This document shows positions 1-5,834 of a DNA stretch of 9,999 bases, piece by piece. The first letter of the stretch is position 1. Each line of letters begins with the position of its first letter. A model generated the notes under the pieces. That model did not search any database. It was not told the origin of the DNA and saw only the letters and a program-made list of their open reading frames with translations. The DNA comes from Methanobacteriota archaeon (GTDB taxonomy: Archaea > Altiarchaeota > Altiarchaeia > IMC4 > QMZM01), in contig JAKFXM010000078.1 of NCBI GenBank assembly GCA_021731385.1, positions 1-9,999 of the forward strand. Reading direction: 5' to 3'. Position numbers and translations under genes: made by a program.

Positions 1-2941
1 TTACAATACCGTAGAAATCGGAACCCAATGCTGGGCAAAAGAGAATCTTAAAGTTACAAGAAACCCGTCTGGCGACGCAATCACCCGCTACTGCTACAAT
101 GATGATCCTGCTATTTGCGATACTGATGGTGGATTATACACTTGGGACACGGCTATGGATGGAGCAACCGCAGAAGGCAGCCAGGGAATTTGCCCTGATG
201 GCTGGCATGTTCCCACTGATGCAGAGTGGTACACTTTAGAAAGCAGTCTTGCAACAAGCACTTGCGATGCTGCAAGAACAGCATGGGATTGCGATCCGGC
301 CGGAACAGAACTTAAAACAGGCGGCTCCAGCGGTTTTGAGGCTATCCTCACCGGCTATGTCAACGGCCATGGATCATCCCTCAAACGGGGCACGAGGACA
401 GACATATGGTCTTCTATGTCCACGATGAGCGGTTCTTACGTGTGGTATCGGGAACTGAATTTGTCGTCTACGGTCTACCGGGACGCATACCTTAAGGATT
501 ATGAGTACGCCTTTTCCATTCGCTGCATCAACGACAATCCAGTTGTGCCTACAACCACCACCACAACAACCACAACCAGTACTACAAGTTCAACCAGCAC
601 TACTACTACAACCCTAATCGTTCCCTCCCAAGTCACTGGCTTGTCAGCTGCCGGTGGAAACGCCTTAGTGGTTCTGGCATGGTCTGCTCCATTCGACGGC
701 GGCAGCCCGATTACTAATTACAAGATTTATCGAAGCACCACGCCCGGCGCAGAAACACTGTTTACCACTATAGGCGCTGCTACAACATGGTATACTAATA
801 CGGGATTGACCAATGGCCAAGTTTATTATTACAAAGTATCGGCTGTTAATGCAAATGGCGAAGGCACGCAATCTGATGAGGCAAGTGCTACTCCTGCTCC
901 CCCTTGCGGTGGTACGGCGAGTTTCAATGATATTGATGGGAATACTTACGATACCGTAGAAATCGGAAGTCAATGCTGGGCCAAGCAGAATCTTAAAGTT
1001 ACTAAAAACGCCGGAGGCGGCGCTATCACCCGCTACTGCTGCGACGGTAATAATTGTAATACAGACGGCGGCTTATATACATGGGAAATGGCTACAGGCT
1101 ACCCGTGGGGTCCAAGCATTTGTCCCACTGGCTGGCATCTTCCAAGTGATGGAGAATGGTATCCTTTGGAACGCTTTTTTGCCGCCGGTTCGTGTAATGC
1201 TGGCAGATCATCTTGGGATTGCAACCCGGCGGGAATAGCCCTTAACCTAGGCGGCTCCAGTGGTTTTGAGGGTCGTCTTGCCGGCCTCTTAAGTACCTCC
1301 TCCACCTGCGGCAATCAAAACGAACACGCGAATTTCTGGTCCTCTACGGCAAAGGGCAGTACTACCGCGTGGTATCGAGGCCTGATGCGTACTGATTGGC
1401 CGAATGGACCAAATGTCCTCCGGTACTATGATTCCTCATGGAGCTTCGCCTTTTCCGTCCGCTGCCTCAAGGATAATCCAGTGCCCACAACAACCACAAC
1501 CAGTACTACAACTTCAACTACTACAACCTCAAGCACAACTACAACTACAACCAGCACTACTACAACATCCTCAACCACCACTACGACTCTCCCATGCACC
1601 CTTTCTGCCCCAACAATAACTTCCAGTTGTGTAGATGGTTGCTGTAAGGAAGGAGAGACAATAGACATGAGTGGAACATTGAATGGAGCATCTGCATGTG
1701 CCCAGGCAAACACCTTCCAGATAGATGCCCTTGCCGGCAGTTGTGATATCCAATTCAGTGGCGGAGATATGTCAGGGATAACAAGCACTGTTTCAATAAG
1801 TTCACCCTATACCTCCGTTTCAGGGACATGGACAATACCTGCGATACCAACTGACTGCCAGGGAATAACAGTTTCTGCAACCTATGGTGCATTATGGGAC
1901 GGAGATCCGGGAACGGGTACGAGAATATCCCAGTTACCTAGTCCCTCAGCATTAGGATCAATAGCATTTTGTTCGACTACAACAACCACAACTTCAACCA
2001 CCACAACTACAACCACAACAACTACAACCACTACCTCAACTACCAGCACAACCACCACAACTACCACGACTACTACCTCAACCACTACGACATTACCCGT
2101 GTGTTCTTATCCCGACCATGGCGGTGCAGACTGGACACCTACTAATGGCGATGCTTGTGATTTAGATCCCTCGGCAAATATCGGCATTGCAGGAGTGCAT
2201 TATAATATAGGAACCTTTACTATTCCTTCTGGCACTGTTTATGTTTATGGCTATGATGGAACTAATTACGGCAGATTGGAAATTAATGCTACCAGCGCGA
2301 CAATTGCAGGGACATTGAACGCTACTGGCAAGGGGTATGCTGCTGGTTCAGGACCCGGAGCAGGTAAGAATTTGAGTTGTGGTTGGCCGTACGCCGTTGG
2401 TGCTGGTGGAGGGGGTTATGGAGGAAACGGAGGATATGGTTTTACTTTTAGCGGTTATACCAGCACAGAGGGTGGTCAATCTTATGGATATTCAACTTCA
2501 ACTCAACCTACTTATTTGGGTTCAGGTGGTGGCTTTGTTAGTGGTTATGAGAATAATGGGAAAGGTTCAGGAGGAGGAGCAATAAAATTAAATGTTCCCG
2601 GAACTTTAACTGTTAATGGAATAATTGCTGCTAATGGTGAAAATAGTCAACATTGGTGGTCCACTCCCTGCGGAAGACAATTTGAATGGAATGGCGGTGG
2701 TTCCGGAGGTTCAATTTATATTACTACTGGAGCCTTAACGGGTTTAGGAACAATATCTGCCAATGGTGGTACGGTAGAAGAAGCGTTAGGATACCGCCTT
2801 GGTGGTGGAGGAGGTGGAGGAAGGATTGCGATCTATTACACGACCAATACTTTTACTGGAACTTTGAGTGTTGCTGAGGGTACCGGTTATACCGGTTATA
2901 ATCACGGACCTCCAGCAAGTCCGGGAACAATCTATTACTAA
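1..2941 (+). CDS. Mosaic surface protein, FISUMP/Fn3/Gly-rich, 5'-truncated by window edge
   Basis: The reading frame is open from base 2, so the gene starts left of the window; 979 residues are visible. Domain order, numbered from base 2: FISUMP (Fib_succ_major, PF09603/TIGR02145) about 1-180, with TVEIG-QCW, GLYTW, GICPDGWHVPT-EWYTLE and a final IRC; Thr/Ser linker about 182-204; fibronectin type III about 207-298 (WSAPFDGGSPITNYKIYR, YYYKVSAVNANGEG); second FISUMP about 302-492; Thr linker about 494-530; a Cys-containing beta domain about 532-656; Thr linker about 657-697; then a Gly-rich tail with GGGGGGGRIAIYY, as found in beta-helical cell-surface proteins. The linkers are probably O-glycosylated (inference). 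No C-terminal membrane anchor or sorting motif is visible, and any signal peptide lies outside the window. The likely role is an extracellular adhesin or surface-layer component; the ligand is unknown. The last codons read GTIYY-TAA, while two remnants downstream read GTIYYEVV-TAA, so this stop appears to be a GAA-to-TAA change that removes three residues. Confidence 0.9.
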   Translation, partial: YNTVEIGTQCWAKENLKVTRNPSGDAITRYCYNDDPAICDTDGGLYTWDTAMDGATAEGSQGICPDGWHVPTDAEWYTLESSLATSTCDAARTAWDCDPAGTELKTGGSSGFEAILTGYVNGHGSSLKRGTRTDIWSSMSTMSGSYVWYRELNLSSTVYRDAYLKDYEYAFSIRCINDNPVVPTTTTTTTTTSTTSSTSTTTTTLIVPSQVTGLSAAGGNALVVLAWSAPFDGGSPITNYKIYRSTTPGAETLFTTIGAATTWYTNTGLTNGQVYYYKVSAVNANGEGTQSDEASATPAPPCGGTASFNDIDGNTYDTVEIGSQCWAKQNLKVTKNAGGGAITRYCCDGNNCNTDGGLYTWEMATGYPWGPSICPTGWHLPSDGEWYPLERFFAAGSCNAGRSSWDCNPAGIALNLGGSSGFEGRLAGLLSTSSTCGNQNEHANFWSSTAKGSTTAWYRGLMRTDWPNGPNVLRYYDSSWSFAFSVRCLKDNPVPTTTTTSTTTSTTTTSSTTTTTTSTTTTSSTTTTTLPCTLSAPTITSSCVDGCCKEGETIDMSGTLNGASACAQANTFQIDALAGSCDIQFSGGDMSGITSTVSISSPYTSVSGTWTIPAIPTDCQGITVSATYGALWDGDPGTGTRISQLPSPSALGSIAFCSTTTTTTSTTTTTTTTTTTTTSTTSTTTTTTTTTTSTTTTLPVCSYPDHGGADWTPTNGDACDLDPSANIGIAGVHYNIGTFTIPSGTVYVYGYDGTNYGRLEINATSATIAGTLNATGKGYAAGSGPGAGKNLSCGWPYAVGAGGGGYGGNGGYGFTFSGYTSTEGGQSYGYSTSTQPTYLGSGGGFVSGYENNGKGSGGGAIKLNVPGTLTVNGIIAANGENSQHWWSTPCGRQFEWNGGGSGGSIYITTGALTGLGTISANGGTVEEALGYRLGGGGGGGRIAIYYTTNTFTGTLSVAEGTGYTGYNHGPPASPGTIYY
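549..615 (+). repeat. Thr/Ser low-complexity linker 1
   Basis: A run of ACN codons with a few Ser codons encodes a Thr-rich linker between FISUMP 1 and the Fn3 domain. Codons are mixed (ACA, ACC, ACT), so the protein composition is maintained rather than one DNA unit. The opposite strand is open and Val-rich only as a by-product. Confidence 0.85.
944..1477 (+). repeat. Second FISUMP copy, internal duplication of 2-538
   Basis: The two FISUMP domains are alike at DNA level, not only protein level: the stretch after TACGATACCGTAGAAATCGG at 944 aligns almost base for base with the window start, and GGCGGCTCCAG recurs in both (about 321 and 1250). The middle parts (about 360-500 against 1290-1430) have diverged and differ in length. 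This points to an internal duplication followed by drift or selection in the loop region between the conserved blocks. Confidence 0.75.
1486..1590 (+). repeat. Thr/Ser low-complexity linker 2
   Basis: Thr-rich linker of about 35 residues between FISUMP 2 and the Cys-containing domain. It is built from ACN codons with imperfect short units such as ACAACCAGTACTACAACT. Such tracts can slip during replication, and the three linkers in this gene differ in length. Confidence 0.85.
1972..2095 (+). repeat. Thr/Ser low-complexity linker 3
   Basis: The longest Thr-rich linker, about 41 residues, joins the Cys-containing beta domain to the Gly-rich tail. It consists almost wholly of ACN codons. A likely stalk-like, glycosylated spacer (inference). 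Confidence 0.85.
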
Positions 2942-2993
2942 GTTGTCCCATGATCCGGGAAATGATTTTTATTGAATTTTCCACCAGTTGCAT
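2924..2993 (+). repeat. Surface-gene 3'-end repeat, copy 1 (left flank of MNT/HEPN cassette)
   Basis: This 70-bp segment starts in the last codons of the surface gene (GTIYY) and runs past its stop. It matches 7293-7361: bases 2956-2972 (CGGGAAATGATTTTTAT) are identical to 7324-7340, and CCACCAGTTGCAT (2981-2993) is identical to 7349-7361. Over 2956-2993 I count 33 of 38 identical positions. GGGAA/TTCCC-type arms could form a weak hairpin. GATTTTTATTG at 2964-2974 sits about 24 bases before the ATG at 2992 and could serve as a TATA box for the cassette. Similarity stops at 2993, inside the ATG of the next gene. Confidence 0.75.
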
Positions 2994-3342
2994 GAACAAT
3001 AACAAATTGACAAACATTAAAATAGATGAAAAACTGCTTAAGGAGGTAGTGAAAAGAATAGTTAATGCTACTAACCCTATAAAGATAATCCTTTTTGGTT
3101 CTTATGCTTATGGTATGCCCCGCAAGGGCAGTGATCTTGATATTCTTGTAATAGCTGACAATTCCATCCCATCCAGGTATGAGGTATCCGTTAAGGTTTA
3201 TAGCGCGTTAAGGGGAATCCATACCCCTAAGGATGTCGTAGTTGCTGTTCCAAATCAGATAGAGGATTGGAAAAAGGTACCACAGGCATTTATCACAACA
3301 ATTGTAAATAAAGGGAGGCTACTCTATGAAAGAAAAAATTGA
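2992..3342 (+). CDS. MNT-type minimal nucleotidyltransferase (HEPN partner)
   Basis: A 116-residue protein if it starts at 2992. An upstream in-frame ATG at 2950 would add 14 residues, but that stretch is shared with non-coding DNA at 7321-7361, so I prefer 2992. The nucleotidyltransferase signature is intact: ILFGSYAYG (G36 S37), then SDLDILV with metal-binding D48 and D50, and a likely third acidic residue D81 in PKDVVVAV. This is the single-domain MNT fold that pairs with HEPN proteins; related MntA antitoxins AMPylate their HEPN toxin. Its gene overlaps the HEPN reading frame by 17 bases, the usual operon layout for this pair. Because the partner is interrupted, the pair may no longer work as a toxin-antitoxin system. 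Function as an antitoxin is inferred from family and context. Confidence 0.88.
   Translation: MNNNKLTNIKIDEKLLKEVVKRIVNATNPIKIILFGSYAYGMPRKGSDLDILVIADNSIPSRYEVSVKVYSALRGIHTPKDVVVAVPNQIEDWKKVPQAFITTIVNKGRLLYERKN
3313..3318 (+). promoter_or_regulatory. Shine-Dalgarno GGGAGG for HEPN frame
   Basis: GGGAGG lies inside the end of the MNT gene, seven bases before the ATG at 3326. It fixes the HEPN start and indicates translation from an internal position of a shared mRNA, unlike the leaderless ATPase genes nearby. Confidence 0.7.
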
Positions 3343-3739
3343 CCTTGTAAAGTTATGGATAAGAAAGGCGGAAAACGATTTAATTACTGCGGTTAACTCT
3401 CTTAGGATAAGACCCAAACCGCCATTTGATACTATTTGCTTTCATGCTCAACAATGCGCTGAGAAATATTTATAATCTTTCCTTGCATATTACGAGATAG
3501 AATTCGAAAAAACACATGATCTATGCGAACTTATAGAACTTGCTATGAAAATAGATACTGAATTTAATCAGGTTATTGAATTTGGTGAAATGCTAACCCC
3601 TTATGCTGTTGAGATAAGATATCCGGGTATAATTGATGAAGAACTAACAATAGATAGAGCTAAAGATGCCGTGGAACTGGCTATGAAGATTAAGAAATTT
3701 GTATTATCACGATTGCCTGTTGAGAAGGAAATGGAATAG
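3326..3739 (+). pseudogene. HEPN-domain protein interrupted by in-frame TAA
   Basis: Reading from ATG 3326 gives a typical HEPN (PF05168-like) sequence. Residues 1-49 end in FHAQQCAEKYL; then a TAA stop at 3473-3475; then the same frame continues with SFLAYYEIEFEKTHDLCEL and ends EIRYPGIIDEEL...KEME at the TAG 3737-3739. Family members normally have AEKYLKAFL at this place, so the stop probably replaces a Lys codon (AAA to TAA) and nothing else is lost. Full length would be 137 residues, normal for the family. HEPN proteins act as ribonuclease toxins or their derivatives; RYP and THDL are present, but I cannot identify a clear catalytic RX4-6H motif. An ATG at 3545 could restart translation, giving 64 residues, but no ribosome-binding site precedes it. 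A sequencing error or readthrough is possible. Confidence 0.8.
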
Positions 3740-3757
3740 GAAGAATATTAAGGATAG

Positions 3758-3913
3758 ATGAAAAAACTTGAAGCATTAACTGAAGAGTGTAAAAAACTCT
3801 ATGAATCAGGAAAAAAAGAGGAAGGGGATAAATTCTATAAAGAAAGGGTATTTCCCTCAATTAATGAAATTGTTTGTAATAAAGCAAAAGAAAGCGGATT
3901 TATCAAGAACTGA
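3758..3913 (+). CDS. Small 51-residue ORF, unknown function
   Basis: ATG at 3758 follows the HEPN stop by 18 bases, with TAAGGA close upstream as a weak ribosome-binding site. The product is charged and probably helical (KKLEALTEECKKLYESG, then KFYKERVFPSINEIV). It looks like the N-terminal part of a longer protein, but I do not recognise the family. The last codons ATC-AAG-AAC-TGA lie in a 14-base stretch (3902-3915) that also occurs at 7360-7373 outside any gene, so the present stop may have been created by a junction that truncated the gene. It may be the third gene of the MNT/HEPN operon or a remnant. Confidence 0.5.
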   Translation: MKKLEALTEECKKLYESGKKEEGDKFYKERVFPSINEIVCNKAKESGFIKN

Positions 3914-3915
3914 CC
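3902..3915 (+). repeat. Right-flank sequence of MNT/HEPN cassette
   Basis: ATCAAGAACTGACC is identical to 7360-7373. At 7360 it directly follows the CCACCAGTTGCAT that here lies 909 bases upstream (ending 2993). The two flanks overlap by the dinucleotide AT, so this marks the right edge of the inserted or, at the other locus, deleted segment. Confidence 0.65.
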
Positions 3916-3940
3916 CCGTGAAATAGCGATTTTGCCGCTA

Positions 3941-3954
3941 CCTGCTTTAGCAGG
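3941..3954. other. Short hairpin CCTGC-TTTA-GCAGG
   Basis: A five-pair perfect stem with a four-base loop lies 28 bases after the 51-residue ORF. It is not followed by a T-run, so a role in termination is uncertain. The rest of 3914-3962 shows no recognisable gene. Confidence 0.3.
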
Positions 3955-3995
3955 ATTTATGACCTATCGAAATCAGGTTCAAGAAATTCCATCGT

Positions 3996-4052
3996 ATCAT
4001 CGTAACGGAGACCCGGACAACGGTAGATAAGCCATTGATGTTCCTTCACCGC
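3996..4052. repeat. 57-bp dispersed repeat, copy 1 (similarity to copy 2 extends left to about 3963)
   Basis: The core begins ATCATCGTAACGGAGACC and ends GATGTTCCTTCACCGC. It differs from copy 2 at one position (T for C near the 3' end) and from copy 3 by one base. To its left, CTATCGAAATC...TTCA.GAA resembles the same stretch before copy 2. To its right it departs from copies 2 and 3 after CACCGC. It lies 93 bases before the ATG of ATPase 1. Read on the minus strand, the core encodes EHQWLIYRCPGLRYDD within a longer open frame (4184-3957), so it might be a gene fragment rather than a regulatory element. Confidence 0.85.
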
Positions 4053-4093
4053 ATCTTCGGCGACGGATAAGTCAGAGGTCATTTCTATAAATC

Positions 4094-4145
4094 GTTCTGT
4101 ATAAAAACAGAAATCTTTATATACTGTTCTGTATAAAAACACTAC
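4094..4145 (+). promoter_or_regulatory. Archaeal promoter of ATPase 1 with paired direct repeat
   Basis: TTTATATA at 4116-4123 is a strong TATA box, with its centre 26 bases before the ATG at 4146, predicting a leaderless transcript. A 15-base perfect direct repeat, GTTCTGTATAAAAAC, occurs at 4094-4108 and 4126-4140, a period of 32 bases (about three helical turns). The copies flank the TATA box, one on each side, where a bound regulator would block TBP/TFB or polymerase. Candidate operator, possibly for autoregulation (inference). Confidence 0.75.
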
Positions 4146-5408
4146 ATGGAAAATATATTTGAGGAATGGAATGTTTATGCGCAAAAGAAGGCACTGATGC
4201 CCCGGGCAATTGATTTGGGAAACATAGAGTCGAACTCGCGGCTCAAGATCGTCGGCATCACAGGCATACGAAGGTCGGGAAAATCGAGCATACTCATCCT
4301 GCTTTTGCAGAAACTCTTAAAGGAAGGCAGGAAAGCAGCATATATCAATCTTGAGGACAGCAGAATCAAAGACTCAAAAACCCTGCTTGACGACATTCTA
4401 AAATGGTTCGGGGATGCAGGTTATCTTTTATTAGACGAGGTAACAGGCGCGCATGACTGGGAAGGCTGGCTTGCCAGAAACCACGAGCTGCTGAAAGGCA
4501 GATTGCATCTTGTCGTGAGTTCTTCAAGGAAAAAACTTGTTACCCCCTCCAGGCCGCTCAGGGGAAGGATGCTTGCCTACGAACTTTACCCCTTGTCATT
4601 CAAGGAATTCCTGCAGTTTAAAGGAATTGAGATTGAGCGCACCACTGCAGGAACAGGAAGGATAGAAAAAGCCCTTGACGAGTATCTTATCTACGGGGGT
4701 TTTCCGGAAGTCGCTCTTGTCAATGACAGGATAGATAAAATACGACTGCTGAGTTCTTACTTTAAGGATATTATAGGGCTTGATGTTGCTGAAATGGCTG
4801 AAGAAAGCATAGCAACAGTAGACCTCTTTGGGAAATATGCCATCGAGACGCCGCACTTTTCCGCCTCGAAATGCCTGAACTTCTTTAAGGGACTTGGCCA
4901 TAAAATCGGCAAGCAGAGCATACTTAATCTTGAAAAGCATTCGCAGGACGGTTACCTATTCTTCTTTATCCCTATATTCTCGCATACAATAAAGGACAGA
5001 ACCCAATATCCGAGAAAAGCGTTCGCAGGGGATACGGGATTTATGTACGCTTTAAGCGGCAAAACTGACATGGGGCGGCTGTTTGAGAACGCGGTTTTTT
5101 TGGAGCTGAAGCGCCGCAAGCCGCCGCAAGAAGAAATTCACTACTGGAGGAATCAAGAGGGTATTGAAGCTGATTTTGTTGTCCGTGAGGGGTTAAAAGC
5201 CAAAGGAATCATTCAAGTTGTGTATGCTATTGAGAACGAAAAAACGAAAGAGCGGGAAATTCGGGGGCTGGTTACATGCGTCAAGGATTTAGGTCTAAAA
5301 GAAGGCATGATAATAACAAATAACCGGGAGGGCACCGAAAAAATTGATAATATTATAATACAATTTATTCCGCTTTGGAAGTGGTTTTTGCGTGATGATA
5401 ATTTATGA
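4146..5408 (+). CDS. ATPase 1: AAA_14/DUF4143 family (COG1373)
   Basis: 420 residues, normal length for the family. Walker A is GIRRSGKSS (40-48, Lys46); Walker B is YLLLDEV with D97 E98. Then come the family motifs YELYPLSFKEFL (145-156), YLIYGGFPEV (180-189) and SYFKDI (204-209), a winged-helix-like region about 225-285, and AGDTGF (294-299). The C-terminal DUF4143 part has the nuclease-fold pattern LFENAVFLEL, then EADFV (D343), but the usual (D/E)XK strand reads IIQVVYAI, so the acidic and Lys positions are not conserved. The sensor strand reads VVSSSRK where relatives have TGSSS. The family is P-loop ATPases with a DNA-binding winged helix; the cellular role is poorly known and toxin- or mobile-element-related roles have been suggested. 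Start chosen from the TATA spacing. It is most like ATPase 4. Confidence 0.9.
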   Translation: MENIFEEWNVYAQKKALMPRAIDLGNIESNSRLKIVGITGIRRSGKSSILILLLQKLLKEGRKAAYINLEDSRIKDSKTLLDDILKWFGDAGYLLLDEVTGAHDWEGWLARNHELLKGRLHLVVSSSRKKLVTPSRPLRGRMLAYELYPLSFKEFLQFKGIEIERTTAGTGRIEKALDEYLIYGGFPEVALVNDRIDKIRLLSSYFKDIIGLDVAEMAEESIATVDLFGKYAIETPHFSASKCLNFFKGLGHKIGKQSILNLEKHSQDGYLFFFIPIFSHTIKDRTQYPRKAFAGDTGFMYALSGKTDMGRLFENAVFLELKRRKPPQEEIHYWRNQEGIEADFVVREGLKAKGIIQVVYAIENEKTKEREIRGLVTCVKDLGLKEGMIITNNREGTEKIDNIIIQFIPLWKWFLRDDNL

Positions 5409-5472
5409 CGGCGGTGTTGGCATCGGGACGACGGGGCCAAATGCCAAATTGCGGGTTGTAAGTGAAGAATAA
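5404..5472 (+). pseudogene. Remnant of a tail-fibre/surface-protein end (GVGIGTTGPNAKL motif)
   Basis: In frame from 5404 the sequence reads YDGGVGIGTTGPNAKLRV and then VSEE followed by TAA (5470-5472). GIGTT.P.AKL.V is a very common short motif in phage tail-fibre and bacterial or archaeal surface-repeat proteins. There is no start codon or upstream coding sequence: it begins at the very end of ATPase 1 (stop at 5406-5408). It is best read as the last 22 codons of a gene whose body was lost when the ATPase gene became its left neighbour. Confidence 0.6.
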
Positions 5473-5473
5473 C

Positions 5474-5575
5474 GATTATTATAAAACTAACTCATTTACC
5501 GGAAGTGTTACTGCTGCGAGTGGAACAGGGAATCAGCCAGGCGGCAATGGCACAATCTATTATGAGGTCGTATAA
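5474..5575 (+). pseudogene. 3' remnant of Gly-rich surface-protein gene
   Basis: The frame reads DYYKTNSFTGSVTAASGTG, then NQPGGNGTIYYEVV and TAA at 5573-5575. It aligns with the C-terminus of the intact surface protein (IYYTTNTFTGTLSVAEGTG ... SPGTIYY). Only the last 33 or so codons remain. The ten bases after its stop region (GTCGGGAAAT, 5579-5588) are shared with 7322-7331, after which the sequence passes into the dispersed-repeat neighbourhood. Confidence 0.75.
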
Positions 5576-5621
5576 ACGTCGGGAAATACCCTGTCGAAAT
5601 CCTGTTCAGGAATTTCATTAC

Positions 5622-5708
5622 ATCATCGTAACGGAGACCCGGACAACGGTAGATAAGCCATTGATGTTCCTCCACCGCCCTCTCCAGAGACAGTTAAGCC
5701 GAAAGCCC
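5622..5708. repeat. 57-bp dispersed repeat, copy 2 (87-bp long form)
   Basis: The core 5622-5678 matches copy 1 with one difference. The extension 5679-5708 (CCTCTCCAGAGACAGTTAAG onward to GAAAGCCC) is shared only with copy 3, with one base difference. It ends 126 bases before the ATG of ATPase 2. Just upstream, 5594-5614 can fold as a hairpin (GAAAT-CCT, loop GTTC, AGG-ATTTC with one bulged A). Between the repeat and the promoter (5709-5783) I see no gene. Confidence 0.85.
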
Positions 5709-5783
5709 CCCATTTCTCAAGGGTGCGGAGAAGTATCTGTGTATATTTCCCGCGTCGTGGCAATTGAAGGGAAAGTAAAACAA

Positions 5784-5834
5784 TAACGTTACAACGTAAT
5801 AAGATTTATATATTAGTAGCACCATAATATATCC
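5784..5834 (+). promoter_or_regulatory. Archaeal promoter of ATPase 2 with inverted repeats
   Basis: TTTATATATT at 5805-5814 is the TATA box, centred about 26 bases before ATG 5835, again predicting a leaderless mRNA. ATATATTA (5808-5815) and TAATATAT (5825-5832) form an eight-base inverted repeat with a nine-base spacer, covering the TATA box and the region up to the start. Upstream, the palindrome TAACGTTA (5784-5791) overlaps TTAC-AAC-GTAA (5789-5799). Either could be an operator; the first may partly reflect A/T richness. Confidence 0.65.

Noticed and set aside
1404..1619. Plus-strand Gln/Pro/Leu-rich ORF over linker 2
   Set aside because: It is a frame-shifted reading of the Thr linker inside the surface protein, with no independent start or family.
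1426..2085. Val-rich minus-strand open frames opposite the Thr linkers
   Set aside because: They are the complement of ACN-codon tracts (GTN/TGT runs); the plus strand carries clear domains in a continuous frame.
549..2095. Possible CRISPR array or minisatellite in the Thr-coding tracts
   Set aside because: No constant repeat with unique spacers; the units are degenerate ACN codons in frame.
2379..2877. Two plus-strand ORFs rich in Val/Leu or Trp/Arg in the Gly-rich tail
   Set aside because: They are shadows of the GGN-codon region in another frame; the surface-protein frame has recognisable motifs throughout.
2950..2991. Longer MNT start at 2950
   Set aside because: The extra 14 codons fall in the post-stop segment shared with non-coding 7321-7361 and do not resemble the N-terminus of MNT proteins.
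5505..5786. 93-codon plus ORF over the tail remnant and repeat copy 2
   Set aside because: It is out of frame with the recognisable surface-protein remnant, and its repeat-encoded part is not kept in frame with a common start in the other copies.
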